Made by a program: the position numbers and the translations under genes
Notes under the pieces: model-generated
Databases searched by the model: none
Seen by the model: only the letters and a program-made list of their open reading frames with translations
Told to the model about the DNA's origin: nothing
Part shown: piece by piece, positions 39,178-51,200 of the stretch
How the letters are laid out: each line of letters begins with the position of its first letter
Position numbering within the stretch: position 1 is the first letter of the stretch
Assembly: GCF_019703515.2 (NCBI RefSeq)
Contig: NC_059372.1
Coordinates: forward strand, 24,836,931 to 24,900,930
From: Myxocyprinus asiaticus
Lineage: Eukaryota > Chordata > Actinopteri > Cypriniformes > Catostomidae
Length of the DNA: 64,000 bases
Reading direction: 5' to 3'

Positions 39178-40760
39178 CAGTTGAAGTCAGATGTTTACAT
39201 ACACTTTGCAAATATTAACTAACTCATTTAAACTCAGTTTTTCACAATTCCTGACATTTAATCATAGAAAATATTCCCTGTCTTAGGTCAGTTAGGATCA
39301 CTATTTTAAGAATGTGAAATGTCAGAATAATAGTAGAGAGAAGGATTTATTTCAGCTTTTATTTCTTTCATCACATTCTCAGTGGGTCAGAAGTTTACAT
39401 ACACTTTGTTAGTATTTGGTAGCATTGCCTTTAAATTGTTTAACTTGGGTCAAACGTTTTGGGTAGCCTTCCACAAGCTTCTCAATATAAGTTGCTGGAA
39501 TTTTGGCCCATTCCTCCAAACAGAACTGGTGTATCTGAGTCAGGTTTGTAGGCCTCCTTGCTCGCACATGCTTTTTCAGTTCTGCCAACAAATTTTCAAT
39601 CAGATTGAGGTCAGTGCTTTGTGATGGCCACTCCAATACCTTGACTTTGTTGTCCTTAAGCCATTTTGCCACAACTTTGGAGGTATGCTTGGGGTCATTG
39701 TCCATTTGGAAGACCCATTTGCATGTCTTGAGATGTTGCTTCAATATATCCACATAATTTTCCTTCCTCATGATGCCATCTATTTTGTGAAGTGCACCAG
39801 TCCCTCCTGCAGCAAAGCACCCCCACAACATTATGCTGCCACCCCAATGCTTCACGGTTGCGATGGTGATCTTCAGCTTGCAAGCCTCACCCTTTTTCCT
39901 CCAAACATAACGATGGTCATTATAGACAAACAGTTACATTTTTGTTTCATCAGACCAGTGGACATTTCTCCAAAAAGTAAGATCTTGCAAACTGTAATCT
40001 GGCTTTTTTACAGCTTCCTTGCTGAGCAGCCTTTCAGGTTATGTAGATATAGGACTCGTTATACTGTGGATATAGATACTTGTCTACCTGTTTCCTCCAG
40101 CATCTTCACAAGTTCCTTTGCTGTTGTTCTGGGATTGATTTGCACTTTTCGCACCAAACTACATTCATCTCTAGGAGACAGAATGTGTCTCCTTCCTGAG
40201 CGGTATGATGGCTGCGTGGTCCCATGGTGTTTATACTTGCGTACTATTGTTTGTACAGATGAACGTGGTACCTTCAGGCATTTGGAAATTGCTCCCAAGG
40301 ATGAACCAGACTTGTGGAGGTCCACAATATTTTTCTGAGGTCTTTGGCTGATTTCTTTTGATTTTCCCATGATGTCAAGCAAAGATGCACTGAGTTTGAA
40401 GGTAGGCCCTAAAATACATCCACAGGTACACCTCCAATTCAGTACACCTCCTATCAGAAGATAATTGGCTAACTGCCTAAAGGCTTGACGTCATCTTCTG
40501 GAATTTTCCAAGCTGTTTAAAGGCACATTTAACTTAGTATATGTAAACTTCTGACCCACTGGAATTGTGATATAGTCAATTTAAAGTGAAACAATCTGTC
40601 TGTAAACAATTGTTGGAAAAATTACTCATGTCATGCACAAAGGAGATGTCCTAAACAAATTGCCAAAACTATAGTTTGCTAATATTAAATCTGTGGAGTG
40701 GTTAAAAAATTAGTTTTAATGACTTCAACCTAAGTGTATGTAAACTTCTGACTCCAACTG
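39178..40760 (-). mobile_element. Sleeping Beauty-like Tc1 element, 1,583 bases, with TA duplications
   Basis: The ends CAGTTGAAGTCAGATGTTTA and, inverted, CAGTTGGAGTCAGAAGTTTA lie between TA at 39176-39177 and TA at 40761-40762. Inner direct-repeat copies GTGGGTCAGAAGTTTACATA at about 39383 and, inverted, near 40540 reproduce the IR/DR layout of the Sleeping Beauty group. It is near full length for this group and carries a broken transposase. Confidence 0.93.
39409..40382 (-). pseudogene. Broken Sleeping Beauty-type transposase
   Basis: The N-terminal part lies at 40382-40059 on the minus strand: MGKSKEISQ, then the paired-like DNA-binding region with SVQTIVRKYKHHG and the SGRRHILSPRDE segment. 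The C-terminal part is at 39855-39409: MLWGCFAAGGTGALHKIDGI, then MDNDPKH with a catalytic Asp, then TDLNLIENLLAELKK with the catalytic Glu. Between them, a stop follows the WSDETKM catalytic segment and the frame shifts. A short deletion removes several residues before KWVFQ. It is inactive as it stands. Confidence 0.9.
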
Positions 40761-40995
40761 TAAGCACTTTTATAAAATTACAAGCTTCACATTTCTGCCT
40801 TTAAACCCTCCAAAAATTGGCCCCATGCACAACCCCTTGTTTGTCAGACGAACTTACTGGATGCAACCCCTTACTCGCTTCTTGCCACCCCTTTGCCACC
40901 CCTGGCAAACAAATCCTGGACACGCCCCTGCTCAACTTGCAATATGTTTTAACCAACATATGCTTAAGAAAATAATAAATGAGGTTTATTAATTT

Positions 40996-41349
40996 TTTTC
41001 TTATTTTCTCCCCTTTTTCTCCCCAATTTGGAATGTCCAATTCCCAATGCACTCTAAGTCCTCGTGGTGGCATAGTGACCCGCCTCAGTCCGGGTGGCGG
41101 AGGACGAATCTCAGTCGCCTCCGCGTCTGAGACCGTCAACCCACGCATCTTATCACGTGGCTTGTTGAGCGTGTTACTGTGGAGACAGCGCGTGTGGAGG
41201 CTTCACGCCATCCACCGCTGCATCCACGCACAACTCACCGCACCCCACCGAGAGCGAACCACATTATAGTAACCACAAGGAGGTTACCCCATGTGACTCT
41301 ACCCTCCCTAGCAAACAGGCCAATTTGGTTGCTTAGGAGACCTGGCTGG
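40996..41349 (-). mobile_element. SINE, tRNA head missing, cut by another element
   Basis: Same family as 648-1106; the tail is at the left. The body stops at GGAGACCTGGCTGG, where TAGGGATGGGCGATACC of another element begins. Confidence 0.8.
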
Positions 41350-41830
41350 TAGGGATGGGCGATACCACTAATTTTCTTTTCGATCTGATACCAAGTACTT
41401 TTAGGCCAATATTGCTGATATCGATACCAATACCGGTACCTCTTTTAAATTGAATTTTGATTAATTCTTTAGATAAAATGAGTAACTTAAATTGGCTGCT
41501 TTGTTTACCCTTTAAAAATCTGTAAGTATAAGCCACATATAAAACCAAAAAATTAACCATAGATATTATCATATAAGTTACTATATGGATACTACAGTAA
41601 TGCTGTAGTAAAACCATGGTTAACTGTATCAAAACCTTTGTTACTGCCAAAAAAACAAAAACATGGTTACTACAGTCGTGGTTACTAGTCATGGTTAATA
41701 CAGTATTACTACAGTAAATCCATGGGTAGTTTTCATAAGGGTATCATTTATCAACGAGAATTACAGATCATTATCAATGTTTTACCACCTCTGAATTTAA
41801 ATAAGCCTGTAAAAATTGTCACACAAGACC
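41348..41830. mobile_element. Probable hAT remnant, one end only
   Basis: Begins TAGGGATGGGCGATACCACT, a form of the hAT end common in fish, followed by GATATCGATACCAATACCGG. The other end was not found, so the right boundary is a guess. Confidence 0.5.
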
Positions 41831-41944
41831 ATTATTATAAATGTCATGTCTAGGTTTGTCATTACTTGTTGTGAATAACTCCAGATGCAGTTTTTCTGTC
41901 ATTACATCAGGAAAGCACTGCTCCCTCTTTGAACGAGCGCTGTG

Positions 41945-42585
41945 ACTGAGGCTGTCTCGTTTGGAAGGATGCGTCCTCTGGAGGTCGCATTTCTCTGCCG
42001 CATACGTCATCGAGTTTTCATAAAAGCCAATAGGACACTTCGAATGCAACCTTATTTCTCGGGAATTCGAAGGATGCATGGGGTGTATCTTTCTGGGCAC
42101 TCACAACCCACAATTCTTTGCTTCAATGGAAATGTCTAAAAAAAATAACGCCAATTTGCCCGTAAATATGATGTTCAAACGCAAGGAATGTTAATTCCCA
42201 AGTTGAAGTACCTCAGTAGATGGGTGCAGAGTATATAATATGTATAATTATATTAATATATAATTAAAATAAAGTATTAGGCTAAAACTACACCTGTAAA
42301 TTCTATTTTATTTTCTCTTTACATCATTATAACTCTCCTAAAATGTACCTCATACATTCCCTTCTAAAGGGACTTTGTTCCCTTCTCACTCAAAGCGCTC
42401 GCGCTTGTTAAAGAGTGGCGTGCTGTCATAGCAACCATGTTACGTTTCGTTTCCGTTTGTCCTACGAAGGCCGTCTCGTTTAAACGAAACTTGTTTAAAG
42501 GAGAACACTCGGTATACTGCAGCCTTCAAAGGACGCGTCCTACCTAGCACGCAGCCTTCCAAACCAGACACAGCCTGAAAGGGTG
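41945..42585. mobile_element. Non-autonomous DNA element with imperfect inverted ends
   Basis: The left end GAGGCTGTCTCGTTTGGAAG and, inverted from the right end, CAGGCTGTGTCTGGTTTGGA with GGCTGCGT following, are diverged inverted repeats. No transposase frame. Confidence 0.6.
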
Positions 42586-43004
42586 AGTGCTGTCTGTGAC
42601 TGCTAGTGTATTTTAGCAATTCTGGCACGTCATGATGAGCGGAAGAAAAAATAGTTCCATTGCCATGCAACAATTCGCCTAATATAATTATTTGTTTCCA
42701 CTTCGAAGATTATGAGATGCATTAATATTCATGTTTATAAGATCACTAGTTAAAAACAAAAACTTTTTTGTGATACATGGTACTGGTCTTGGACTGGACT
42801 CGGATGAGCTGGTCTCGACTACAACACTGTGCACCAGAGTTATTTTACGTACTAGGTTTAGTTTTGTAAAAGGAAATCCACATGTGGTCGAGGGGGAAAC
42901 ACTTCAGATTTACTTTTAAAATAAAGGTAGTCCATAAAGTAAGTCTTTGGTCTGTTAATATATGAAAATTAAACTTCTCCCTTCACCAATATTTTGGGAA
43001 AAAC

Positions 43005-43860
43005 ACCCCTATAGATGCCAACACTCACAACTCTGGATCCTCCACCTGGTCATCTAATGGTTAGATGGAGACCTGGTGAGGCCTTCAAGCCACAGTGTCT
43101 CACATCCACTGTGAAATTTGGTGGAGGATCGGTGATGATCTGGGGTTGCTTCAGCAAGGCTGGAATCAGGCAGATTCATTTTGTGAAGGACGCATGAATC
43201 AAGCCACTTACAAGGTTATCCTGGAAGAAAACTTGCTTCCTTCTGTTCTGACAATGTTCTCCAACTCTGAGGATTGGTTTTGCCAGCAGGACAATGCTCC
43301 TTGCCACACAGCCAGGTCAATCAAAGTGTGGATGGAAGACCACCGGCTCAAGACCCTGTCATGACCAGCCCAATCTCCAGACCTGAACCCCATTGAAAAC
43401 CTCTGGAATGTGATCAAGAGGAAGATGGATGACCACAAGCCATCAAACAAAGTCGAGCTGCTTGAATTTTTGCATCAGGAGTGGCATAAAGTCACCCAAC
43501 AGTAATGTGAAAGACTGGTATAGAGCATGCCAAGACACATGAAAGCTGTGATTGAAAATCTGGGTTTTTCCACCAAATATTGATTTCTGAACTCTTCCTA
43601 AGTTAAAACATTAGTATTGTGTTGTTTAAAAATGAATATGAACTATGCATCTTTTTTGTTATTTTAAACAGATGTCATGTTCTGCAAATAAATGCTGTAA
43701 ATGACTATATTTTTATTTGGAATTTGTGAGAAATGTTGTCAGTACTTCATAGAATAAAACAAAAATGTTCATTTTACTCCAACACATACCTATAATAGTA
43801 AATCCAGAGAAACGGATAATTTTGCAGTGGTCTCTTAATTTTTTTCCAGAGCTGTTTGTG
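43005..43860 (+). pseudogene. 5'-truncated, decayed Tc1-like transposase
   Basis: Plus-strand pieces of a Tc1 catalytic domain: [16 protein letters not shown] near 43120, WFCQQDNAPCHTARSIKVWM near 43275 with the second Asp, and PDLNPIENLWNVIKRKMD near 43380 with the Glu. The frame is broken by TGA in GACGCATGA (43190-43198) and after AAGACCCTGTCA (43361). The N-terminal half is missing. The right terminal repeat appears to lie near 43845. A third Tc1 lineage, distinct from those at 30042 and 39178. Confidence 0.85.
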
Positions 43861-44124
43861 GAAATCTGCCGCCAAATGTGCAAAACTGGAACTGCACCTC
43901 CACAAACTGACGTGACACATACGCTTACACAATAATAACTTGATCTGATATCGTATGGCGATTTATTGTATAACTTTGCTAAAAAAAAAATAAAAAAAAA
44001 ATAAAATAAACAACTGAGCTAATATTTATAACAAGACAAACATTAATAGACAATCGACCTCCAAACGCTAGGTGTCACATGAAGATCACGTCGCTTCAAT
44101 GGCGTAGAAACGTTCGTAATCGTT

Positions 44125-44165
44125 TTGTTTTGGCACGTGACCGGAAGCGTCGGATAATTTCAGTT
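44125..44165 (+). promoter_or_regulatory. vps13d promoter: CLEAR-like E-box and ETS site
   Basis: GGCACGTGACC at 44132-44142 reads GTCACGTGCC on the minus strand, one base from the CLEAR consensus GTCACGTGAC bound by TFEB/TFE3. It overlaps ACCGGAAGC at 44140-44148, a strong ETS/GABP-type core common in housekeeping promoters. The spot is about 500 bases before the first splice donor. No TATA box is obvious. The function is inferred from position and motif only. Confidence 0.5.
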
Positions 44166-45294
44166 TGACATGATGGAAGTTTAGAGATGAGCGCAGAGGA
44201 CCCACAACAAATGGTGCTTTGAGATCAGGGCGCATTTCGCAGTGTAAAGACAAAGTCTAAAAGACAAATACTGAGACAACTACGAACTGTGACTGGCAGC
44301 TCTGTCCTGTAGTTCGTCATGTTGTAAAGTTAACAGGCAGTGGACGAGCTGAAGGACGAGCGCTCGGGCTAACAGAGCTGTGTCACTGCCTTTGAGCCAG
44401 AGAGATCTGTGTTGTTTTGTTCTCGCCTGACTTTGCTTTGTTTTTATCCAGTCACACCGGTGGTGTCAGTTGAGGTGTGTTATGTAACGGTCGCTAAAAG
44501 CCAAAGGATATTTTAAATGCTTTTTTGTGCAGCAAGGACAGTTTCGCTTCTGAGAAAAGGACGGGGAAAGTGAGGTCTTCACTTTACACGGACTGAAATG
44601 ATCATAGACTGCGGCTGACCTAGGAACAGAGCACTGGAGGTCTCATGACAATGGTAAGTTGATCACTACAGTGGTGTGGGCTAAGACATTCCCCTTAAAT
44701 GAGTTTCATGTGTCATGCTCTTAATGAGTTTAAACAGTACTGCTACAACTGAATCGGAATTGACCATAAGGCCACCGTTATCTGCTTGTTTTGCCAAATT
44801 TAAGTCGAGGGTAATGAAAGTTATCTAGATAAACAAAACTAGAAGCAGTCTATCATAGAGTTAGTGTATGTCAAAGTCATAGTCAGAGCAAAAGTACTGA
44901 CTGTGACAGTTGTTATATAGACTCTCTGATAAAATGTAATATACTGTTTTAAATATGCTCCAGCACCATTGCTACTTTTTCAGATTATACTTGAAAGAAC
45001 TGCATAGAAATAGACTAGCAGATACGTAAAACAGTCTGATAAAACTGATATTGTACTTTGGGTTGCAGTCTGTTTATTTCAAGTGATTGCATGTGGTCTT
45101 TCATCTTTGTTTTGACATGTCAGATGTGTTTAAAAGTAAAGCTGCAAAACTTTGTTGCAGTTTTTGGAATTTATGTTTGTCTTTCTTTGATTTCCCAGAC
45201 TTCAAATGACTGGAGTGAGCACTAACTGTGAAGTTCATTGCCCACAAAGATTTACTTCAATTTACTAGTCCCAGTGCATGATTCCCTTTCTATA
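44150..45294 (+). other. vps13d 5' UTR: first non-coding exon, intron, and leader of the second exon
   Basis: The exon 1 donor is AATG|GTAAGT at 44654; the second exon begins at 45199 after TTTCCCAG and reaches the ATG at 45295. The 5' end is not fixed. Upstream frames include ATG 44170 (4 codons), ATG 44187 (11 codons), ATG 44645 running across the splice junction to TAA at 45223-45225 (11 codons), and ATG 45278 with TAA at 45293-45295. Confidence 0.65.
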
Positions 45295-48200
45295 ATGTTG
45301 GAGGGACTTGTTGCCTGGGTGCTCAACACATACCTGGGCAAATATGTGAGCAACCTAAACACAGACCAGCTCTCCATTGCTCTTCTTAAAGGTATTTGGA
45401 TGGATTTGTTGTAATAGTTTGTAAAAAAAAGAAAAAAGAAAAAGAAAAAGGAGAGACCTTTTTTGGTCTGTGTGGTAACACTTTACAATAAGGTTCCATT
45501 TGTTAACTTAACTACATTAGTTAACATGAACTAACAATGAACTATACTTTTACAGCATTTGTTAATCTTAGTTAATGATAATTTCAATTTATACATTTTT
45601 AAGATCCAAAGTTGTATATGTTAATAGTAGTTAATGCATTATGAACTAACAATTATCAATTGTATTTTAATTAACATGAGCAAAGTTTAATAAATGCTAT
45701 AAAATGACACTCACTGAGCACTTTATTAGGAACACTATGGTCCTAATAAAGTGTCTGACGTGGTCTGCAGTTGTAGCTCATCCGCCTCAAGGTTTGATAT
45801 TCTGCTCACTACAATTTTACAGAGTGGTTATCTGAGTTACCTTACAACCCTCTACAATCATGTTGGAGAAAGAATCGTCATTGGCTAGTAAATTTTTATT
45901 TTTACTCGCCAGACTTTTGACGACATGTAAGCATAACGTAGCTAAAAAATATATTAAGCAAACTGAGAGAGGGGGCCTCTTCATATATATTCACGCAATA
46001 TAGAATATTGTAATTTTTTTTTCGATTTTGCTTTATGATTTTAATCACATTTTAGCTTTTTAAAAATTTACAAATTTCACATTGTCAATTTATTTGATGT
46101 CATGAAATCACATTTTTAATAATGATACAAGCTGTTGTCACTGTTTGAAATTTCGTACACAATTTTAACAAAATTCACAAGGCAGGAACCTAATAATGAA
46201 AATTAGGGGTCACGATTGTGAAATTTGGCAGACAATTAATTGTCAAACAAATAATTGCGATTATGATGATTAATTGTCTGTTTTAGGTGTTTCATGAATA
46301 TGACGATTAATTACCATACAAACTCACTATGTGTGCTTCATGCATACAAAAGTCATTTATACAAATTTAGCTTGGGTCAGATAATAAAATAAGGGTATAT
46401 GATTTCCTTTTCAGGCTTCAAAAACATATGAATGACAGTCACATATAAAAGTATCAAATGTAAAATAATTAAAATAATATTTTAATTATAAAAATATACT
46501 ATATACTAAATAACTCAAATATATCTCTCTTACTTTTTCAGTGTTTTGTTTTCTTTTGCTTCTTTTGTAACCCAGCCAACCTGTATAGCTATTATATTAT
46601 ATTATATTACATTATATTATATTATATTATATTATATTATATTATATTATATTATGCAATAGTAAAATATTTCTGCTTTAAATTCTTCACTTTCACACAT
46701 TATTTTAAGGCTCTCTGATTAATTCACAAGCCCTTATTTCTCATGAAGGAAGACTTTGAGATTCTGTTTCTTGCATTTTATCATCTCCACAGAAATAGAG
46801 CAGGGCATCTCCTCTGTCTCACTGCATGTTATTAACACTGTGTGAATAAACCCACAATGACCATGGACATTTGCCATTATATGGCCTTTAAGTGAAACTG
46901 GAGCTCTTTGCGTTCACAAAATTAATACGTTTATACCTTGTTTATATTTTCACGGGAGTTTGGCACAAGCCTCTGTAGACGCCGTGCACATCAGAGCACT
47001 TGAGAAGTGGTTCATCAAGCGGTGCGGTTCTCTGAGATGCTCGGAGTTCAACTAAATGAGACACAAGTGCTTTTTCCTGCACGCTCATGAGACAGCATGC
47101 AGGGAAAGACGTGGCTGAATCCAGCTTCTTAATCAACTGCTTTTTATTCAGTAAAAGGGCCTCGGTGCTTCGACACTACACAACTCTATCACTGGTGAGT
47201 TAAATGTTAATATTTACTTGCCAGTGGCTAATATCAGATGTTTTTTGGTCGCACAGTGCGAAATTTACTCGCATATGCGAGTGATTTACTTGCAATGTAG
47301 AGGGCTGCCGTAGCCTTTCTGTCAGCTCGAAACAGTCTTGCCATTCTCTGTTGACCGCTCTCATCAACAGGCTGTTTCCGTCCACGGAACTGCTGCTTAC
47401 TGGATGTTATTTTGGTTTTGGCACCATTCTGAGTAAACTATAGAGACTGTTTTGCGTGAAAATCCCAGGAGATCAGCAGTTACTATGGGGTAATTTTCGT
47501 GTTCCCACTATATATCACAATATCCAATTACATCGTCAACCCCTCGGCTGAGGGATTGGTGAATATTCTTGCTTTAATGATTTTGCATTGAAAATCAAAT
47601 TCATTTATTTAAAAAACGAAAAACTTAAACCAAAGACATTTCTAAATTCAAATGGCACTTCAAATGAAATGAAAAAGCAATTAAAATAACGAAGTGGTAA
47701 AAAAAAAAAAAAATCATATATAACTACCTTTCCATTTACTGTCAGGCAACTATCAGTCTATGACAACAGGCAGAAAAATATTAACTATTAAGTACGTATT
47801 AAGATCTAAAAACAATTATAAATGTAAACATAATAATTTTAATGATGATGATAATCACTGAAATATAAATCATGGTTCGAGATGAACGTGTTTCATTTAA
47901 TCACAGATGTGTAGTGTATATATAAAGTGACCCTATAGAGTTGCGCTCACAATGAACTGCTCTGTGGAAATAAAGCAAACTGAACTCAGAGCACCTCCTG
48001 AGCTGTCATTTGCAACATTCTCATAGACAATACTGTTCTTGCAAAAACATTTCAGAAGACTGAAACAAAGAAAGAGTGAGAACCCTTTACATACGCGTGT
48101 TCCACGGGACTGCGCATCTCCGAACAAACAGCGCATCAGACGTGTGTATAGACGGCTTTTCTGTTATCTGTTCTTAAAAATATAATTAAGTGTGTTTCTT

Positions 48201-51200
48201 CAAGCACGTGTCTGCGTGTCTAATAGCATTTCTTGTGTCATTCTGAATTCAAGAAGTCTTACAATTAGTCACCATGCACATTATATTCGCTACCTGCAAT
48301 TAAACGTCTTCTGTCAGTGCGCGTACTTTGCTGCCTGTTTAATTGAATACGTTGGTAAAGAACATCTGGCTTTCAATGCGCTATTTAGGTTCATTTATCA
48401 TGGGTCGCAAACTCTTCGTTAGGCAACTATTCTTTATTTAAGGCTATTCTATTCGTTAGGCTATTGTGTTGATATCAGAAGTTCCATTCATAATGTTTCC
48501 CCCTTTTACCTGATATAAAATTTCACACCAGTGTTGTCCCTTGTACCGAGTAAAACTGGTAACACCGTACACCGTGGCAACCCTAATGAATAAGTAGGTG
48601 TACAGGTGTCCCTAATAAAGTGGTGTGTGCGCTTTTTTCTAGTTATGCTCAGCTTTAAAATATTTCATTGACTAGAAATAGCTCTTTTAAGTGTAATCTC
48701 TATTAAATTATTAAAAAAAATCAGTATCCAGTAATCATGAATGACTGGAAAAATCACGATTGGCTTATTAGATAATCACATGAATAAGTAGGTGTACAGG
48801 TGTTCCTAATAAAGTGCTCAGTGAGTGTTTATTGTTCATTGTTATTTCATGATACCTAATGCAAGAACTAATGGAACCTTATTGTTAAGTGTTACTTACT
48901 ATCTGTGCTAACCAGTGCTTACACTTCTGTGTTGCGTATCATTTTGTTATGATCCAGGTGCAGTAGAGTTGGAGAATCTCCCACTAAGAAAAGATGCACT
49001 AAGAGGATTTGATCTGCCCTTTGAGGTCAAAGCAGGTTAGTGTTTTGCACATGGCATATTATACACATCAATCTTAATGTCAGCTCTGTCTTGAATTTTT
49101 GTCGTGATCTTTATTGTGTCATTAAAGGGATAGTTCACCCAAAAATGAAAATTGTCATTATTTATTAACCCTCATGTGGTTCCAAACCCGTAGGCCTTTC
49201 TGTCTTCTTTGGAACAAAAATGTTCAGCAGAATGACAGCCTCAGTCACCACTGACTTTCATTGTATGGAAAAAAGATGGAAAGAAATCGAATAGTGACTA
49301 ACATTCTGCCTAACATGTCCTTTTGTGGTCCACATACAAAAGAAAGGCAAACACAGGGATCGACATTAAGTATTGTCATCTGTTTGTACTTCAGTCAAGT
49401 AAATTGGTCATTCACTTGTGCAATTATCAATGTTACTTTTCCAGGGAGAAAAAAGGACTTTTAAGTAATTACAGTTACATGCTCAAGTAACATGTCAAAG
49501 TTTCTGTTGTTTGTTTTCTAAAATTACGACAGATGCCCAATCTAATTTTATGCAATTGACTTGGTTCTCTGCGACGGAAATGTAAACCGTGCTGGGTAGG
49601 GGAGAAGGCTATTGTCATATGGTAGTTATATTATGTTAAGTACAATAGTCAAATAAAGAAAAGCCAGCATTGCCATCATTTACAGCAGGGGTGCTCACAG
49701 TTCAATCACAGTTCTACTTTTTCATCATGTTATTACAGGAAGATCTACCATGCACAACATATTCACTGTCACAATACCAACATTTCAGTTGTCAGAAATG
49801 AAATTTGACAATTCTCGATACCAGCTTCAATACCACAAATAATAACATGAACTAATTTGTTATTTATATAAGAAATGTTTCAAGTTCTCAAGTAATTATT
49901 TAAGACTAGTAAACAGTCAGTAATACAAAAACAGCAATGAATAGAAATAAATTAAAAATAATAGAAAAAAAAATACAAATTAAGAAAACAGTGCTTTTTT
50001 TTAATCAGCAGTATCAAGTATTCAAGTAAACAGTCAGAATAAAATGCAACATAAAACTACTACTGGTCTTCACTGTATGATTCTAATACATTAATACTTT
50101 TTAAAGCTACTAAAGTTATCCAGCCAAGAGCAGTGAGATTTTTCTCGTTTTCTTGTTATGGTTGTTTGATTAATATTAACGACACACTAGACAACAGCAG
50201 GTCTATGAGGTTACATTTACACTTACAACACTTCACACTTACGTTTTACTAGATGGCTAACTTTTCTTAACATAACACCAAAGAGGACCCATCTGGACTA
50301 TTTGAATTATTTTGTATATGAACATGAACTGTACAGACTCTTTGACCGCTGCCGTGTATCTTGCCGCTTTTAAAAGACGCGTGTGAAGTTGCAACTCTGA
50401 AAGGGAGAAGCAATTCTCTTTCATTCAGCTGCTGTTTCTTGTTGCTTTGAACACAAACGTATCATGGACACGTTCTTTCGCACATCTGCGATATTTTTAA
50501 TTGTTGGTGTATGTAAACATAGATGGACATCTTTTACCGTTTCGATGTGTTTCCGGCGATGTGCACCTTAGTGCGCCTTCAGTATGTGTGTGCATCATTT
50601 AACTGTGTTTAGACTTTATGTGTTCATTTTTTCGGCTCATTAAGCATGGATTGTTTGTGAAGCAGTCATAATACGATTCAAGCTTTGCAAACGAACTGTT
50701 ATTGAAGGATGGGGCAGTTAAAAAACACATGGACCAGATAAAAAATATAGGTAAACCATTTCATTCATGAATATTTCAAATGTCTTGACTGTTTGATGGT
50801 TTATGGTGCTAACACCATAACAGTTAACAGTTGTGCTTGAGGTGAACAGTTTAATATATTTGAATGCAATGTGTTGGATGTGTGTTGTGTGTAAAGCCTG
50901 AAATTTTGTTTTATAATGTTGAGGGGCTTGTTCATTCTCTTCCGATTTAGTTTACTGAATTTGAGGGGCTGCACGATGTTAGCCAACCATAACAGTGGGT
51001 GTTTACATTGAAGTTTTAAGGAGGCATTTAGGCCAAAACCGAGCGTTTCAGACAGAGGGCCAAAAACAGGGTGGAAAATTATCATATATTACTAAATTGT
51101 GACTGTTTTGTTGCAAAAAAAAAAAAAACATTTATAACAATATCATTGGACCTCAAGGAAGATAATAAAATTATAAGCACTTCATGACCCCTTTAATCAG

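Larger units (their letters stand above)
38928..40830. mobile_element. Older repeat interrupted by the Sleeping Beauty-like element
   Basis: 38928-39177 (from GTTACAGTGAGGCACTTACA) and 40761-40830 (AGCACTTTTATAAAATTACA onward to TTGGCCCCATGCAC) read as one repeat once the inserted element is taken out. The right end should mirror the left, but is lost after GGCCCCATGCAC. Confidence 0.6.
45708..48827. mobile_element. Tc1-like element inserted in the outer element and itself split by later insertions
   Basis: The ends CACTCACTGAGCACTTTATT and its inverse lie at 45708 and 48827. Recognisable internal pieces: 45728-45840, 47310-47483 (minus-strand DNA-binding coding sequence matching 16140-16300), and 48751-48827. 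A partial extra copy of the terminal region is at 48585-48624. It shares the internal deletion junction seen at 15976-16405. Confidence 0.8.
45472..48897. mobile_element. Outer short DNA element of a nested stack in the first coding intron
   Basis: The left half (45472-45706, starting GTGGTAACACTTTACAATAA) and the right half (48828-48897, ending CTTATTGTTAAGTGTTACTT) are the two ends of one element with inverted termini AACACTT(T/A)ACAATAAGGTTCC. A Tc1-like element splits it. Confidence 0.75.

Noticed and set aside
42731..42919. 62-residue frame near 42.8 kb
   Set aside because: Short, no domain, in repeat-rich intergenic sequence next to a decayed Tc1 copy.
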